Below, one piece after another: positions 1 to 7,891 of a stretch of 37,026 bases of DNA. Origin of the DNA: Anaerolineaceae bacterium (GTDB lineage Bacteria > Chloroflexota > Anaerolineae > Anaerolineales > Anaerolineaceae); contig JAFGLU010000040.1 in the NCBI GenBank assembly GCA_016927865.1, positions 1 through 37,026 on the forward strand, read 5' to 3'. A program made the translations under genes and the position numbers. The number at the start of each line of letters is the position of its first letter. Within the stretch, counting starts at the first letter, position 1. The notes beneath the pieces were generated by a model. It was not told the DNA's origin, did not search any database, and saw only the letters and a list, made by a program, of their open reading frames with translations.

Positions 1-990
1 CTCGCGCAGGGGGGTGAACCACTGTCCGTTGTAGACCACCTCCGCGTAGCGCTGGGCGACCACGTCCTTGTAATGTAGGGTGTCGCGGTCCAGGGTGATC
101 TGCTCAAGCTGTTTGTGCGCTTCCATGAGGATGGTGCCGCCGGGGGTCTCGTACACGCCGCGGGATTTCATGCCCACCAGGCGGTTCTCCACCAGGTCGG
201 CGCGGCCAACGGCGTGCTTGCCGCCCAGCTCATTGAGCGCGCGCACCAGGTCGGCAGGGGAGAGGGCCTTGCCGTTGACCTTGACCGGCACGCCTTCCTC
301 GAACTGGATTTCCACATACTCCGGCTCGTCGGGGGCATTCTCGGGCGAGACGCTCAGCTTGAACATTTCTTCTTCCGGCTCGGCCCAGGGGTCTTCCAGG
401 ATGCCGCCCTCATGGGAGATGTGCCACAGATTGGCGTCGCGGCTGTAGATGGACTTGATGGTGGAAGAGACGGGCACATTGTGGGCGGCTGCATAAGCCA
501 GAGCATCTTCGCGCGAGGTGATGTTCCACTCGCGCCAGGGGGCAATCACCTTGAGGCGCGGGTCGAGGGCCATGGCGGTCAGTTCAAAGCGCACCTGGTC
601 GTTGCCTTTGCCGGTGCAGCCGTGGGCGAAGGCATCCGCGCCTTCCAGGTGGGCCACGTCCACCATGTGCTTGGCAATGAGCGGGCGCGCGATGGAGGTG
701 CCCAGCAGGTAATCGCGCTCGTACCTGGCGCCGGACTTGATCAGCTTAAACAGGTACTGCCCGGCGAACTCTTCGGTGAGATCTTCGATGTAGATCTTGC
801 TGGCGCCGCTGGCCTTGGCCTTCTCGGGCAGCCCGGAGAGCTCTTCGCCCTGGCCCACGTCGGCGGTGTAACAGATGACTTCGCAGCCGTAGTTCTCAAT
901 GAGCCACGGGACAATGACGGAAGTGTCCAGGCCGCCGGAGTAGGCCAGGACGACTTTCTTGAGTTGGGTTGTTGGGGGTTTCTTTGCCAT
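1..990 (-). CDS. argG: Argininosuccinate synthase, C-terminus cut by window edge
   Basis: ArgG joins citrulline and aspartate using ATP to make argininosuccinate, the penultimate step of arginine synthesis, in the cytosol. The N-terminus carries the ATP pyrophosphatase P-loop [11 protein letters not shown]. Further conserved stretches follow, including the [13 protein letters not shown] and [15 protein letters not shown] regions. About 330 codons are present of a usual 400 or so; the rest lies left of position 1. The start is the ATG at 988-990, with GGAG about ten bases upstream. No other gene is read with it here. Its leader (promoter, short Arg-rich ORF, terminator; 1030-1223) suggests attenuation by arginine supply. 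Identity is clear from the sequence; the regulation is inferred. Confidence 0.97.
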   Translation of the reverse strand, partial: MAKKPPTTQLKKVVLAYSGGLDTSVIVPWLIENYGCEVICYTADVGQGEELSGLPEKAKASGASKIYIEDLTEEFAGQYLFKLIKSGARYERDYLLGTSIARPLIAKHMVDVAHLEGADAFAHGCTGKGNDQVRFELTAMALDPRLKVIAPWREWNITSREDALAYAAAHNVPVSSTIKSIYSRDANLWHISHEGGILEDPWAEPEEEMFKLSVSPENAPDEPEYVEIQFEEGVPVKVNGKALSPADLVRALNELGGKHAVGRADLVENRLVGMKSRGVYETPGGTILMEAHKQLEQITLDRDTLHYKDVVAQRYAEVVYNGQWFTPLRE

Positions 991-1029
991 AATAAATGCT
1001 CCTTGGATTGGATGAGAGGGTGGAATCAC

Positions 1030-1057
1030 AAAAAAATAGCCCTCCGGGCGGAGGGCT
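1030..1057 (-). terminator. argG: Intrinsic terminator/attenuator in argG leader
   Basis: On the minus strand an 8-bp GC-rich stem (1050-1057 with 1038-1045, loop of four) is followed by seven U residues (1036-1030). It lies upstream of the argG RBS, so it must be read through to express argG. Alternative pairings exist: segment 1 (1148-1154, inside the Arg codons) pairs with segment 2 (1118-1124) over 7 bp. Segment 2 (1117-1122) can instead pair with segment 3 (1054-1059), the 5' half of the terminator, over 6 bp. This is the classical attenuator order, but the antiterminator pairing is short. Confidence 0.65.
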
Positions 1058-1115
1058 TGGTTTTACTTTTAGGATGTCGCGTTTTAGGAAAGCAAGCGAA
1101 CGATATCCCGGCAGG

Positions 1116-1187
1116 TCAAGCCGACCTATCCCAGAGTGTGGGCAGGCTCGGCTTTCGTCGGAGGCGAAGTTCGCGCGGGAATAACAT
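1116..1187 (-). CDS. Putative Arg-rich leader peptide of argG (23 aa)
   Basis: A 23-codon ORF lies between the argG promoter and the intrinsic terminator. It reads M-L-F-P-R-E-L-R-L-R-R-K, continues, and ends in W-D-R-S-A. Five of 23 codons are arginine (CGC, CGC, CGA, CGA, AGG), four of them within seven codons. There is no Shine-Dalgarno sequence; the ATG falls where transcription should start, so it would be read as a leaderless message. Position and composition match a leader peptide that senses arginyl-tRNA. CGC is common in this genome, so chance enrichment remains possible. No protein homology is claimed. Confidence 0.5.
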   Translation of the reverse strand: MLFPRELRLRRKPSLPTLWDRSA

Positions 1188-1194
1188 GGGCGCA

Positions 1195-1223
1195 AATATA
1201 CTACACGGATTAGGAAAAGTCAA
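1195..1223 (-). promoter_or_regulatory. Sigma-70-type promoter for argG leader
   Basis: On the minus strand TTGACT (1218-1223) and TATATT (1195-1200) are separated by exactly 17 bases. Only seven bases separate the -10 box from the ATG of the short leader ORF at 1185-1187, so the transcript would begin at or next to that ATG. Confidence 0.7.
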
Positions 1224-1280
1224 GTTATTTGCTGGTTTTGGCCAATAGATAAATTGCCCCATCAAGGCGGAGGAATCTCA

Positions 1281-1417
1281 TTTCTGGTAGGGGCGAGGCG
1301 GAATCGCGGTTGAAGTTTGAGGCCGTGCCTAATAGCCTCGCTCTGAGCAGAGCTGGGCGAGGCTAATGGTTGGTTGGAAGAAGTAGTTGTTGAAGCTCGC
1401 CTCGCCCCTACCAGAAA
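1281..1417. repeat. MITE-like inverted repeat, copy 1
   Basis: Perfect 20-bp terminal inverted repeats lie at 1281-1300 and 1398-1417, containing GTAGGGGCGAGGCG. An internal stem TAGCCTCGC/GCGAGGCTA lies at 1333-1341 and 1357-1365. The element has no coding capacity. A second copy with the same end, the same internal GGAATCRCGGTTG block and the same internal stem is at 19968-20094 and has almost the same length. This looks like a small non-autonomous mobile element or palindromic repeat. Confidence 0.8.
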
Positions 1418-1428
1418 GTCGCCCCGGT

Positions 1429-2187
1429 TCATTCTGTAGTTGTGTGTCTTTTATGTTCAATCCAATTCTTCACCCAATCAGGCGCGACCTGCGACAGGCG
1501 GTTCTTCTTGAGATTTTCTTTCATGATCCAGCGCACGTCTGGATCGGGTTCGCCCAGCCATTTTTCCATGCGCGCCTTGCCTTCCTCCGGCAGTGCCGCC
1601 GCCGCCACGCTCCAGCAGTAGGCCAGGCCTTTGCGCAGGGCCAGGAAATCCTCGCTACGGCGGGAAGGATTTGCCAGGATGGACGCGGTGATCTGGTCGA
1701 GGATATCCAGCACGGCCCGGGCGTGGCGCGGGTCTTTCAGCAGGCGCGGCTCGCACAGTCCCGCCGCTGCGGCGCGCTGCTCCAGAGGACTGCCCTGCGC
1801 CCACTCCCGCATCTCCGCCAGCAAGCGGTCCATGTCCGCGTCGCCCAGGCGCTGCAAGGCCATCGCTACGGCCTCGCGTGCGCGCCAGCGCGGGTCATTG
1901 GCGCATGCGCGCAGCGTGGGCAGGTGTTCCATGTGCCCCTCCGCCAGCAGCCGCCCCAGGCCCAATATGCCGCAAAAGGCCAGGAACTCTTCCGGCGTGT
2001 TCACAGGGGCTTCTTCGGCAGTGAAGGTCAACAAGTGTTGGAAAATCTCCAGGTTGCCTTCGTCGGCCACGGCCTGCCCCAGCTCGATGTTCCCGCGCGG
2101 GCCGGGCAAACCGGATTCTTGCAGCAAGAAGGTGTCCCAATCCTTGAGTGCGTTCAGTTGGGCGCGGTATGCTTGTGCTTTGCTCAT
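1429..2187 (-). CDS. HEAT-repeat-like protein
   Basis: A protein of 252 residues, predicted soluble and all-helical. It contains repeated helix pairs of HEAT/PBS-lyase type, for example around DPRWRAREAVAMALQRLGD and near the C-terminus around GEPDPDVRWIMKENLKKN. Such proteins are usually binding scaffolds; no catalytic motif is visible. The ATG at 2185-2187 was chosen because it overlaps the stop codon of the upstream diguanylate cyclase gene (ATGA), which suggests translational coupling. A start 14 codons further upstream is possible but would lie inside that gene. It is last in a five-gene operon. The partner it binds is unknown. Confidence 0.75.
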   Translation of the reverse strand: MSKAQAYRAQLNALKDWDTFLLQESGLPGPRGNIELGQAVADEGNLEIFQHLLTFTAEEAPVNTPEEFLAFCGILGLGRLLAEGHMEHLPTLRACANDPRWRAREAVAMALQRLGDADMDRLLAEMREWAQGSPLEQRAAAAGLCEPRLLKDPRHARAVLDILDQITASILANPSRRSEDFLALRKGLAYCWSVAAAALPEEGKARMEKWLGEPDPDVRWIMKENLKKNRLSQVAPDWVKNWIEHKRHTTTE

Positions 2188-3749
2188 GTGGATGTCTCGT
2201 TTTTGTTTGAAGCCCAATCGTTTTGCCACAATACGGTGCAGTTACGGCCCCGGTCTTTGGCAGAATACATGGCCTGGTCGGCCCGGCTGAGTAGCGCCTC
2301 CAGGGTATCTTGCGGGCTGGAAAGCGGCGCCACGCCTAGGCTGGCCGTCACGGTGATGGAATAAGGGCCTACCAGGGATGGCGTCTCAGCGATCAGGCGG
2401 CGCAAGCGCTCGGTGAATTCAAAAGCTTCGTTTCCATCGGTTTCGGGCAGCAGGAAAATGAACTCCTCGCCGCCCCAGCGGGCAAAGAGGTCTTTCTTGC
2501 GCTTGGTGCGCATGCAGAACTGGGCAAAATTGTGCAGCACCTGGTCTCCGACTTGGTGGCTGTAGGTGTCGTTGACGTTCTTGAAGCGGTCCAGGTCGGC
2601 GATGACAATAGACATAGGCTGGCTCAGGCGCGTGGTTCGGTGCAGCTCGGCCTGGGCCAACTCCATGAAGCGGCGGCGGTTATAGACCTCGGTGACCGCG
2701 TCCCTGCCGGCCAGGTCTTTGAGCTCCAGTTGCATCAGCTTGAGTTGGGTAATATCCCGCCAGACGATGAGCTTTCCGATGGGTTGGCGCTGTCGGTCAA
2801 ACAAGGGCGAGATGCGCACGTCCAGGTAGGTTGGAGGCGTTCTTGCCAGGGTGACCTCCGTGTGGACTTCATCGAGTTGAGGAATGTTTCTTGCCAACAG
2901 GGTGGTTGCCTTTAGGAAGTTTCCTGCCGGTTCGCCAATCTTCAACTCTGGGATGGCATTTCTGGCCGCGGGGTTGAAATCAACCAGGCGGTTATGGTTA
3001 TCCACCACCATCACGCCGTCGTGCATGTTATCGACCAGCCGGTCGCGCGCGATGGGGACAATTTCCAGCAAGCGCAGGCGCAGCAAGGCGAAAGCGAAGA
3101 CCAACCCGGTGAGGGTGAAAAAGAAGGGCGTGTTGTCGGCGTTGGGCAGAATGTTGAAGCCCAGCGTGAAGATCAGGCTACCCATCCAGGTAATGCCCAT
3201 TCCCAAAAGGATGGTCAGGTACTGCTGGCGATATAACCCTTTGGAGCGGATGACCGCTCGCGCTAGCAAGATAAATGCTACCCCGACGAGGAAGTAAGAG
3301 TAAATGATGTTGGCCCAGGAGGCCACCCCGGCGTCCAGAATGCTGGCTGTGTTCAGGTCGCGTTTTCCGCCAAAGAACAGGTTATGCCAGGGATCGGTCC
3401 ACATCAGGATATTGATCAGCAGCGGCTCGAGGCACAGGGCCAGCAGGAAGGGTTTCTTCAACCACCGCTCGCCCTGCACCACCTGAATCACAAACAACAA
3501 TACTGCCGTGGGAACGATCGTAACGCCGATGAAGGTGATATCCAACCAGAAGTAGGGAGTGGGGCCGGGTACATCTGCCCAAAAGAGAGCGTAGGTGATG
3601 TCCCACCAGGTCAACGCGCCCATGAGAACGATCAACGGGATAGCCCCCGACGAGCTGCGGCGCATTTGCCAGACGACTACAGCTACAACCAGGCAGATAA
3701 TCCCGGCTGCCAGCAAAATTCCGCCGGCCAACAAATTTGGGGGGGCCAT
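2184..3749 (-). CDS. 7TM-PAS-GGDEF diguanylate cyclase
   Basis: A 521-residue membrane sensor that should make cyclic di-GMP from two GTP. Residues 1-230 form about seven hydrophobic helices resembling the N-terminal 7TM module of some histidine kinases. A PAS-like domain follows (around MHDGVMVVDNHNRLVDFNPA), then a GGDEF domain with the active-site variant GGEEF, DLDRFKNVND and the ASLGVA region. An RxxD inhibitory site (RKKD) lies five residues before GGEEF, so product inhibition is likely. No EAL domain is present. The start is ATG 3747-3749, 12 bases after the DUF2804 gene; no clear RBS is seen, so translation may be coupled. The ligand sensed is unknown. Confidence 0.9.
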   Translation of the reverse strand: MAPPNLLAGGILLAAGIICLVVAVVVWQMRRSSSGAIPLIVLMGALTWWDITYALFWADVPGPTPYFWLDITFIGVTIVPTAVLLFVIQVVQGERWLKKPFLLALCLEPLLINILMWTDPWHNLFFGGKRDLNTASILDAGVASWANIIYSYFLVGVAFILLARAVIRSKGLYRQQYLTILLGMGITWMGSLIFTLGFNILPNADNTPFFFTLTGLVFAFALLRLRLLEIVPIARDRLVDNMHDGVMVVDNHNRLVDFNPAARNAIPELKIGEPAGNFLKATTLLARNIPQLDEVHTEVTLARTPPTYLDVRISPLFDRQRQPIGKLIVWRDITQLKLMQLELKDLAGRDAVTEVYNRRRFMELAQAELHRTTRLSQPMSIVIADLDRFKNVNDTYSHQVGDQVLHNFAQFCMRTKRKKDLFARWGGEEFIFLLPETDGNEAFEFTERLRRLIAETPSLVGPYSITVTASLGVAPLSSPQDTLEALLSRADQAMYSAKDRGRNCTVLWQNDWASNKNETST

Positions 3750-3761
3750 TAACGTTTTATT

Positions 3762-4802
3762 TTACCAGCGCGCGCGGTGTTCCTCGGCAAAACCAACCAA
3801 GTCGTTGATCTCGATTGTCTCGCCGCTGTCCAATACGGCTTTTCCGGCGTAGCGCCCGAACATCTGGTGCACTTCGCTGTCGATGATTCCCAATTTGGTT
3901 GTGGCGATGCGCTCTTTGAACGGCGTCAGGGTGATATCCAGCCGCCCGGCGTTGTCGGTGAAGTGCCAGGGGCGCATGTAGTCGCCGGAGGTGTAGTCGA
4001 AGGCCACCTGGTCGAGCTTGTGAACGCGCCCGTCCAGGATGACGCAGTTTTCGCCGGCCCGGCTGAGATCGCCGAAGCCCTTGCCCAGGTTGAGGCCCAC
4101 GCGGCGCCCATCGGCCAGAAAGCCCGAAGCGCTGGTCCAGTTCCAGTAGCTCTGGTACTCCCACACCCCGCGGCCCCAATCCAGCGAACCCAGGCTTTCA
4201 TCCGGGCGCAGTTCCTCCAGCCAATCGCCGTAACGAATGGAGCCGCTGGCGGGCATGCAGTTGATCTTGCGGTTGTAGTAGAAGCGTTTTTGGCCGATGG
4301 GAATGACGATGGTCATTGACTCGTGCTCGGGCGGGCAGGTTAGCTCGAGCTCGGCTTTGATTCCGCGCCCGGCGTGGAACCCGGGCCAATCGACAAAAAC
4401 GCGCCGCGAGCCGGGCAGGGCCTGAAACCGCAAGGTCATCTTATCATTGGCGAAGGAGGTTTCGCCTTCGCTGCTGTTGCGCGGCAATGTGATGCCCTTG
4501 CCCAGCGGGATGACAGCGCCTTCTTCGTGCAATTCTCCGCTGGCAAAGTCCAGGCTGTAGACGAAGATGTTCCCGGCGTAGCCCAGGTCGGCAATGGTGG
4601 CAGAGAAAAAGCGCCGTGGGGTGAAGACGGCGTAGTAATCCCAGCGCTTGATACGAAAGCGCTGAAAGGCGCTCAGCGTGTAGAAGCGGGCCTTTTCCAG
4701 ATTGCAATCCAGCAGTGGCTGGCGCATCCATCCGACCTGGGCCAGTTTGCCCTGTGCGTCCAGCAGCGGACCAGGCTGAGTGAGCTCGATTTGCGTTTTC
4801 AA
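3762..4802 (-). CDS. DUF2804 family protein
   Basis: A 346-residue protein matching the DUF2804 family in overall pattern: an N-terminal GPLLDAQGKLAQVGW segment, a RIKRWDYYAVFTPRRFF block and a central MTIVIPIGQKRFYYNRKINC block. The C-terminal half is predicted to be beta-rich. There is no signal peptide or membrane helix. The start is TTG at 4800-4802; GGGAGG sits at good spacing and no in-frame ATG is nearby. The family is of unknown function, with lipocalin-like beta folds suspected. It lies 18 bases after the lipoprotein hydrolase gene and 12 bases before the diguanylate cyclase gene, so it is co-transcribed with both. Confidence 0.8.
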   Translation of the reverse strand: MKTQIELTQPGPLLDAQGKLAQVGWMRQPLLDCNLEKARFYTLSAFQRFRIKRWDYYAVFTPRRFFSATIADLGYAGNIFVYSLDFASGELHEEGAVIPLGKGITLPRNSSEGETSFANDKMTLRFQALPGSRRVFVDWPGFHAGRGIKAELELTCPPEHESMTIVIPIGQKRFYYNRKINCMPASGSIRYGDWLEELRPDESLGSLDWGRGVWEYQSYWNWTSASGFLADGRRVGLNLGKGFGDLSRAGENCVILDGRVHKLDQVAFDYTSGDYMRPWHFTDNAGRLDITLTPFKERIATTKLGIIDSEVHQMFGRYAGKAVLDSGETIEINDLVGFAEEHRARW

Positions 4803-4820
4803 TGCTTTCCCTCCCGCGGT

Positions 4821-5708
4821 CTAGCGAACTTTTTCTCTCATATCCCTCACAGCGATGATAATCGTACCGGGCGAGTCTTCATAAATCATGTGCCCGCTGT
4901 CTTCCGCCAGGACAAAACGCCCGGTGGAGGATTTCTGTGCCAATGCCTGGCTCTGCTCAATCCAGAATTGCTGGAAGGCATCTGCCGAGGCGCCAAAGTC
5001 GGGGTTCGGCTGCGCTGAGTTGATGACGATCAGCGGCAGATCGCCGAAGGAGGCGATATCGGCGGCCTGGCTGGCGCTTTCGCCGAACAACTCGCTGTGC
5101 TCCGAAGCCAGGGCCTGAAGGGATGCCCCCTGGGCCTGGTCGGCAGCGTTTTCGGAGCGCAGCAGCGCTTCGGCCTGGGCGTTCAACTCCTGGGCCTGCG
5201 CCTCAAATTGAGCAGTCAACTCGGGAAAGGTGCTGCCATCCAGCAGCCAGCCCAAGGGGGTGGGGTCCAGCAGGATCAATCCGGCGGTCACGTCCGGGTA
5301 CTGCGCGGCGAAGACCTGCATGTTCACGGCGCCCAGGGAATGGCCTACCAGGATGTAGGGTCCGGGCAGGGCGGCGGCCTGGAGCAAGGCGCGCAATTCG
5401 TTGGCGACTTGCAGGCTGTGGCGCGGCAGAGGGCCGGGCTCGCTTTGACCGTACCCGGCCCGGTCGTAGCTGCACACTGTGGTCGTTCCGGCTAAATGGC
5501 CCATGATGGCGGCCCAGCTTTGGTAGGAATCGCCCGCGCCCACATCAATAATCACCACCGGGCTGCCGCTGCCAACGCATTCCAGGTGCAGGCTGTGCGT
5601 GCCGATGTTATAGGACTGGCTCACCGGAAATCCTGCGGCGGCGCAGCTTGTCAGAACTACAGTCAGCAGCAGGGCAAGGGAAAGACGGGGAGCAAGGCGG
5701 AGGTTCAT
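4821..5708 (-). CDS. Lipoprotein alpha/beta hydrolase
   Basis: A 295-residue alpha/beta-fold hydrolase. The N-terminus is a lipoprotein signal (hydrophobic stretch ending LTSC, predicted lipidated Cys at about residue 22), placing the enzyme outside the membrane. The nucleophile elbow is GHSLGA. The oxyanion/loop region CSYDRAGYGQSEPG precedes it, and the catalytic His is in DSGHMIYED. The substrate cannot be told; esterase, lipase and haloperoxidase-like enzymes share this pattern. Its start overlaps the MOSC gene stop by four bases (ATGA), indicating coupling. Catalytic class is confident, substrate unknown. Confidence 0.87.
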   Translation of the reverse strand: MNLRLAPRLSLALLLTVVLTSCAAAGFPVSQSYNIGTHSLHLECVGSGSPVVIIDVGAGDSYQSWAAIMGHLAGTTTVCSYDRAGYGQSEPGPLPRHSLQVANELRALLQAAALPGPYILVGHSLGAVNMQVFAAQYPDVTAGLILLDPTPLGWLLDGSTFPELTAQFEAQAQELNAQAEALLRSENAADQAQGASLQALASEHSELFGESASQAADIASFGDLPLIVINSAQPNPDFGASADAFQQFWIEQSQALAQKSSTGRFVLAEDSGHMIYEDSPGTIIIAVRDMREKVR

Positions 5709-6373
5709 TCTTTCTTAGAGGCCAGCAGCTCGGCCAGCTTTTGTTCTTTTTCAGCGCGGTCTTTGTAGTGAACCGGGGCTGCCAGGTGGCGGCGCAGGGT
5801 GGCTTCATCGAGGTGCGGTTCGTAGTAGTCGCGGAACATTTCCAGGATGGAGAATGGTTCGCCGGTGTAGTGCCCATAGAAGACAGCATCTCCCGCACGC
5901 ACCCATCCTTCTTGCAGGACGCGGCAGTAAAAGCCAGGGCGCTCGGCAGCGCGGAAGCGCTTGACAAAGGCCGGGTCGCCCATGCGCGCCGCCAGGGTGA
6001 CGCAGGGAATGCGCGGCGAGGTGACTTCCAGCAGCACCTCGCCAATTTCCAGCCGGTCACCGATGAGAGCCTGGGCGGTTTCCACCCCGGCAATGGTCAG
6101 GTTTTCGCCAAAGGTGCCCGGCTCCAGCGGAGACCCCAGTTCCTGCGCCCACCATTCGTAGTCAGGCCCGCCGTAGACATACACGGCCTGATCCACGCCA
6201 CCGTGATTCTTGGTGTCGCAAATGGCGTCGTCTTTTAATCCCAGCCGAGAGATGAAGACGGCCTCGTTGCTGGGTTGCTTGAAAATGCCGGTCAAACCGG
6301 AGGATTTGGCATTTTGGATGGGCTGCGCTTGCCCAATATTCACGCTCATCAGGTAAAGGGGTTTGCTTGTCAT
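5705..6373 (-). CDS. MOSC domain protein (YiiM-like)
   Basis: A 222-residue MOSC domain protein. MOSC domains bind or transfer sulfur through a conserved Cys and are linked to molybdenum-cofactor enzymes and to YiiM-type detoxification of N-hydroxylated compounds. Visible family features are DAICDTKNHGGVDQAVYVYG, GTFGENLTIAG and the cysteine in SPRIPC, typical of the YiiM/YuaD subgroup. A C-terminal helical tail follows (RRHLAAPVHYKDRAEKEQ). The start is ATG 6371-6373, ten bases downstream of a -10 box, so the message is probably leaderless. It is first in the five-gene minus-strand operon and divergent from the MFS gene. Confidence 0.9.
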   Translation of the reverse strand: MTSKPLYLMSVNIGQAQPIQNAKSSGLTGIFKQPSNEAVFISRLGLKDDAICDTKNHGGVDQAVYVYGGPDYEWWAQELGSPLEPGTFGENLTIAGVETAQALIGDRLEIGEVLLEVTSPRIPCVTLAARMGDPAFVKRFRAAERPGFYCRVLQEGWVRAGDAVFYGHYTGEPFSILEMFRDYYEPHLDEATLRRHLAAPVHYKDRAEKEQKLAELLASKKE

Positions 6374-6391
6374 AGTAAGGTAAAGTATAGG
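6363..6391 (+). promoter_or_regulatory. Possible promoter of MFS gene
   Basis: TTGCTT (6363-6368) and TATAGG (6386-6391) have a 17-base spacer. They overlap the divergent MOSC promoter and start codon, so the two promoters could compete. The match is weaker than that of the MOSC promoter. Confidence 0.4.
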
Positions 6392-6412
6392 CAGATTGAA
6401 GACGCAGGTCAA
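6384..6412 (-). promoter_or_regulatory. Promoter of the MOSC-to-HEAT operon
   Basis: TTGACC (6407-6412) and TATACT (6384-6389) on the minus strand are 17 bases apart. The MOSC start codon lies ten bases past the -10 box, leaving a 5' UTR of about 0-4 bases. Confidence 0.65.
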
Positions 6413-6427
6413 GGAAGGAGATATGTT

Positions 6428-7735
6428 ATGATCTGCCTCATGCCGCGGAAAAACTTGACCACATTCTTTATTTTGCTGGTCACCCAGACCATTTCGCTAA
6501 TCGGCAGCCGCATGACCTCGATGGCCATGGGCATCTGGATTTTTACCGAGACCGGCAAGGCTGCGCCGTTACTGCTGGCTTCTTTCTTCGCCGAACTGCC
6601 GGGCATGCTGGTGGGGAGTCTGGCCGGTGTGCTGGTGGATCGTTGGCCGCGCAAAACGGTGATGATCCTCTCAGACGCGGGACAGGCCTTGGGCAGTTTG
6701 CTGCTGTTGTTGAGCTTCAGCTCGGGCCAATTTCAACTCTGGCACCTGTATGTTGTTTCGCTCATGCAAGGCCTGTTCGCCACTTTCCAGGGTCCAGCCC
6801 GGGATGCCACCACCACTTTGTTAATCCCCGCCGAGAAACGCGAACGGTTGAACGCGGTCATCGAACTTTCCTTCCCGCTGGCCGGAACGATTGCCCCGGT
6901 GCTGGCTGGACTGCTGTTTAGCCTGGTCGGGGTGAGCGGGGTGATCCTCATCGACTTGGGTACATTCCTGCTGGCGGTGCTGGTGGTAGCCTTCCAGACC
7001 ATTCCACAGCCCCCCACCAGCGAGGAGGGTGCTGAAGGACGGGGGCGCTTCCTGGCTGAAGCGCTGGTAGGCTTGCGCTTCTTCCTCAAGCGGCGCGCGC
7101 TGTTTCTGTTTCTGCTGTACCTGGTGTTTGTCAACTTCTTGCTCAACGGGCCGTTGTCACTGGATGTGCCTTACCTCATCGCCGTGACCGGCTCCGAGCA
7201 GACGATGGGTTGGGTGGTCGGATTGATGAGCCTGGGCGCGTTCAGCGGCGCCCTGTTGATCAGTTTTTGGGGCGGTACCCGCCCTCGAATCTACACCATT
7301 CTGGGCGGGTTGGCCCTCAGCGGGGTGATGTATCTCATTTGTGGTACGGCGCGCTCTGTACCCGTCTTAGGCGCGGCCTTCTTTCTGGTGATGGTTCCAC
7401 TGCCGATCAACAACGCGCTGATCGTATCGATTCTTCAACTCAAAACGCCGCCCGATCTGCAGGGACGCGTGTTTGCTTTCTACGGGCAGGCCAGCTTTCT
7501 TGGCTCCACGCTGTCATTCGCCCTCACGGGTTGGCTGGTAGACCATTGGCTGGAACCGGCGATAGGCGGGCCTGGTTGGGAGCGCGTGGCCTGGCTGGTG
7601 GGGGATTCGGCTGGAGCAGGGATGGGGTTGGTGCTGGTGGCGGCGGGGCTGCTCATGCTGGCATCCACTCTGCTGATCTGGGCGCAGCGCTCGATCCGGC
7701 GGCTGGAAGTAGATTTACCTGACTTAAACGATTGA
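6428..7735 (+). CDS. MFS transporter, MefA/macrolide-efflux-like
   Basis: A 435-residue integral membrane protein with about 12 hydrophobic helices, typical of the major facilitator superfamily. It carries the cytoplasmic loop 2-3 signature GVLVDRWPRKT. The overall pattern (short N-terminus, MARDATTTLLIPAEKR-like loop) resembles the macrolide-efflux-like MFS subfamily; the substrate is unknown. The start ATG at 6428 was chosen because GGAAGGAG (6413-6420) lies seven bases upstream; an earlier in-frame start would overlap the MOSC gene. Divergent from the MOSC operon and followed by the kinase-like gene. Confidence 0.9.
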   Translation: MICLMPRKNLTTFFILLVTQTISLIGSRMTSMAMGIWIFTETGKAAPLLLASFFAELPGMLVGSLAGVLVDRWPRKTVMILSDAGQALGSLLLLLSFSSGQFQLWHLYVVSLMQGLFATFQGPARDATTTLLIPAEKRERLNAVIELSFPLAGTIAPVLAGLLFSLVGVSGVILIDLGTFLLAVLVVAFQTIPQPPTSEEGAEGRGRFLAEALVGLRFFLKRRALFLFLLYLVFVNFLLNGPLSLDVPYLIAVTGSEQTMGWVVGLMSLGAFSGALLISFWGGTRPRIYTILGGLALSGVMYLICGTARSVPVLGAAFFLVMVPLPINNALIVSILQLKTPPDLQGRVFAFYGQASFLGSTLSFALTGWLVDHWLEPAIGGPGWERVAWLVGDSAGAGMGLVLVAAGLLMLASTLLIWAQRSIRRLEVDLPDLND

Positions 7736-7760
7736 AATCGCGGGAAGGGTATGCTATAGT
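7732..7760 (+). promoter_or_regulatory. Promoter of cytidylate-kinase-like gene
   Basis: TTGAAA (7732-7737), a 17-base spacer and TATAGT (7755-7760) overlap the 3' end of the MFS gene. This predicts a leader of about 125 bases before the next start codon. Confidence 0.6.
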
Positions 7761-7835
7761 TTAAGTGCACCGGCGATATCCTCACTACACCCGTTTCGTT
7801 AGGCGCTGACCATAGTAGCCTGAGAAACCTCGCTG

Positions 7836-7869
7836 TTCCCGCCTTCGCCAGGAGGGGATTGTGTTTTTT
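7836..7869 (+). terminator. Hairpin plus T-tract in leader of kinase-like gene
   Basis: An imperfect stem (7836-7844 with 7850-7858, one G-A mismatch, 5-base loop) is followed by TTGTGTTTTTT. It resembles an intrinsic terminator. It lies downstream of the promoter at 7732-7760 and upstream of the RBS at about 7877-7885. It either ends MFS transcription or controls read-through into the next gene. Confidence 0.5.
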
Positions 7870-7891
7870 GAGTCAGGAAGGAAGGTGAAAA

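Noticed and set aside
1030-1187. T-box riboswitch in the argG leader
   Set aside because: The conserved T-box antiterminator sequence and specifier-loop layout are not found; the short Arg-rich ORF with mutually exclusive stems fits better.
115-1248. Long plus-strand open frame opposite argG
   Set aside because: It mirrors argG on the other strand, runs across the promoter and leader, and matches no family.
7761-7835. Fluoride-type riboswitch in the kinase leader
   Set aside because: Only a loose resemblance (GGCGAT and CTGA patches); the conserved core and pseudoknot cannot be matched.
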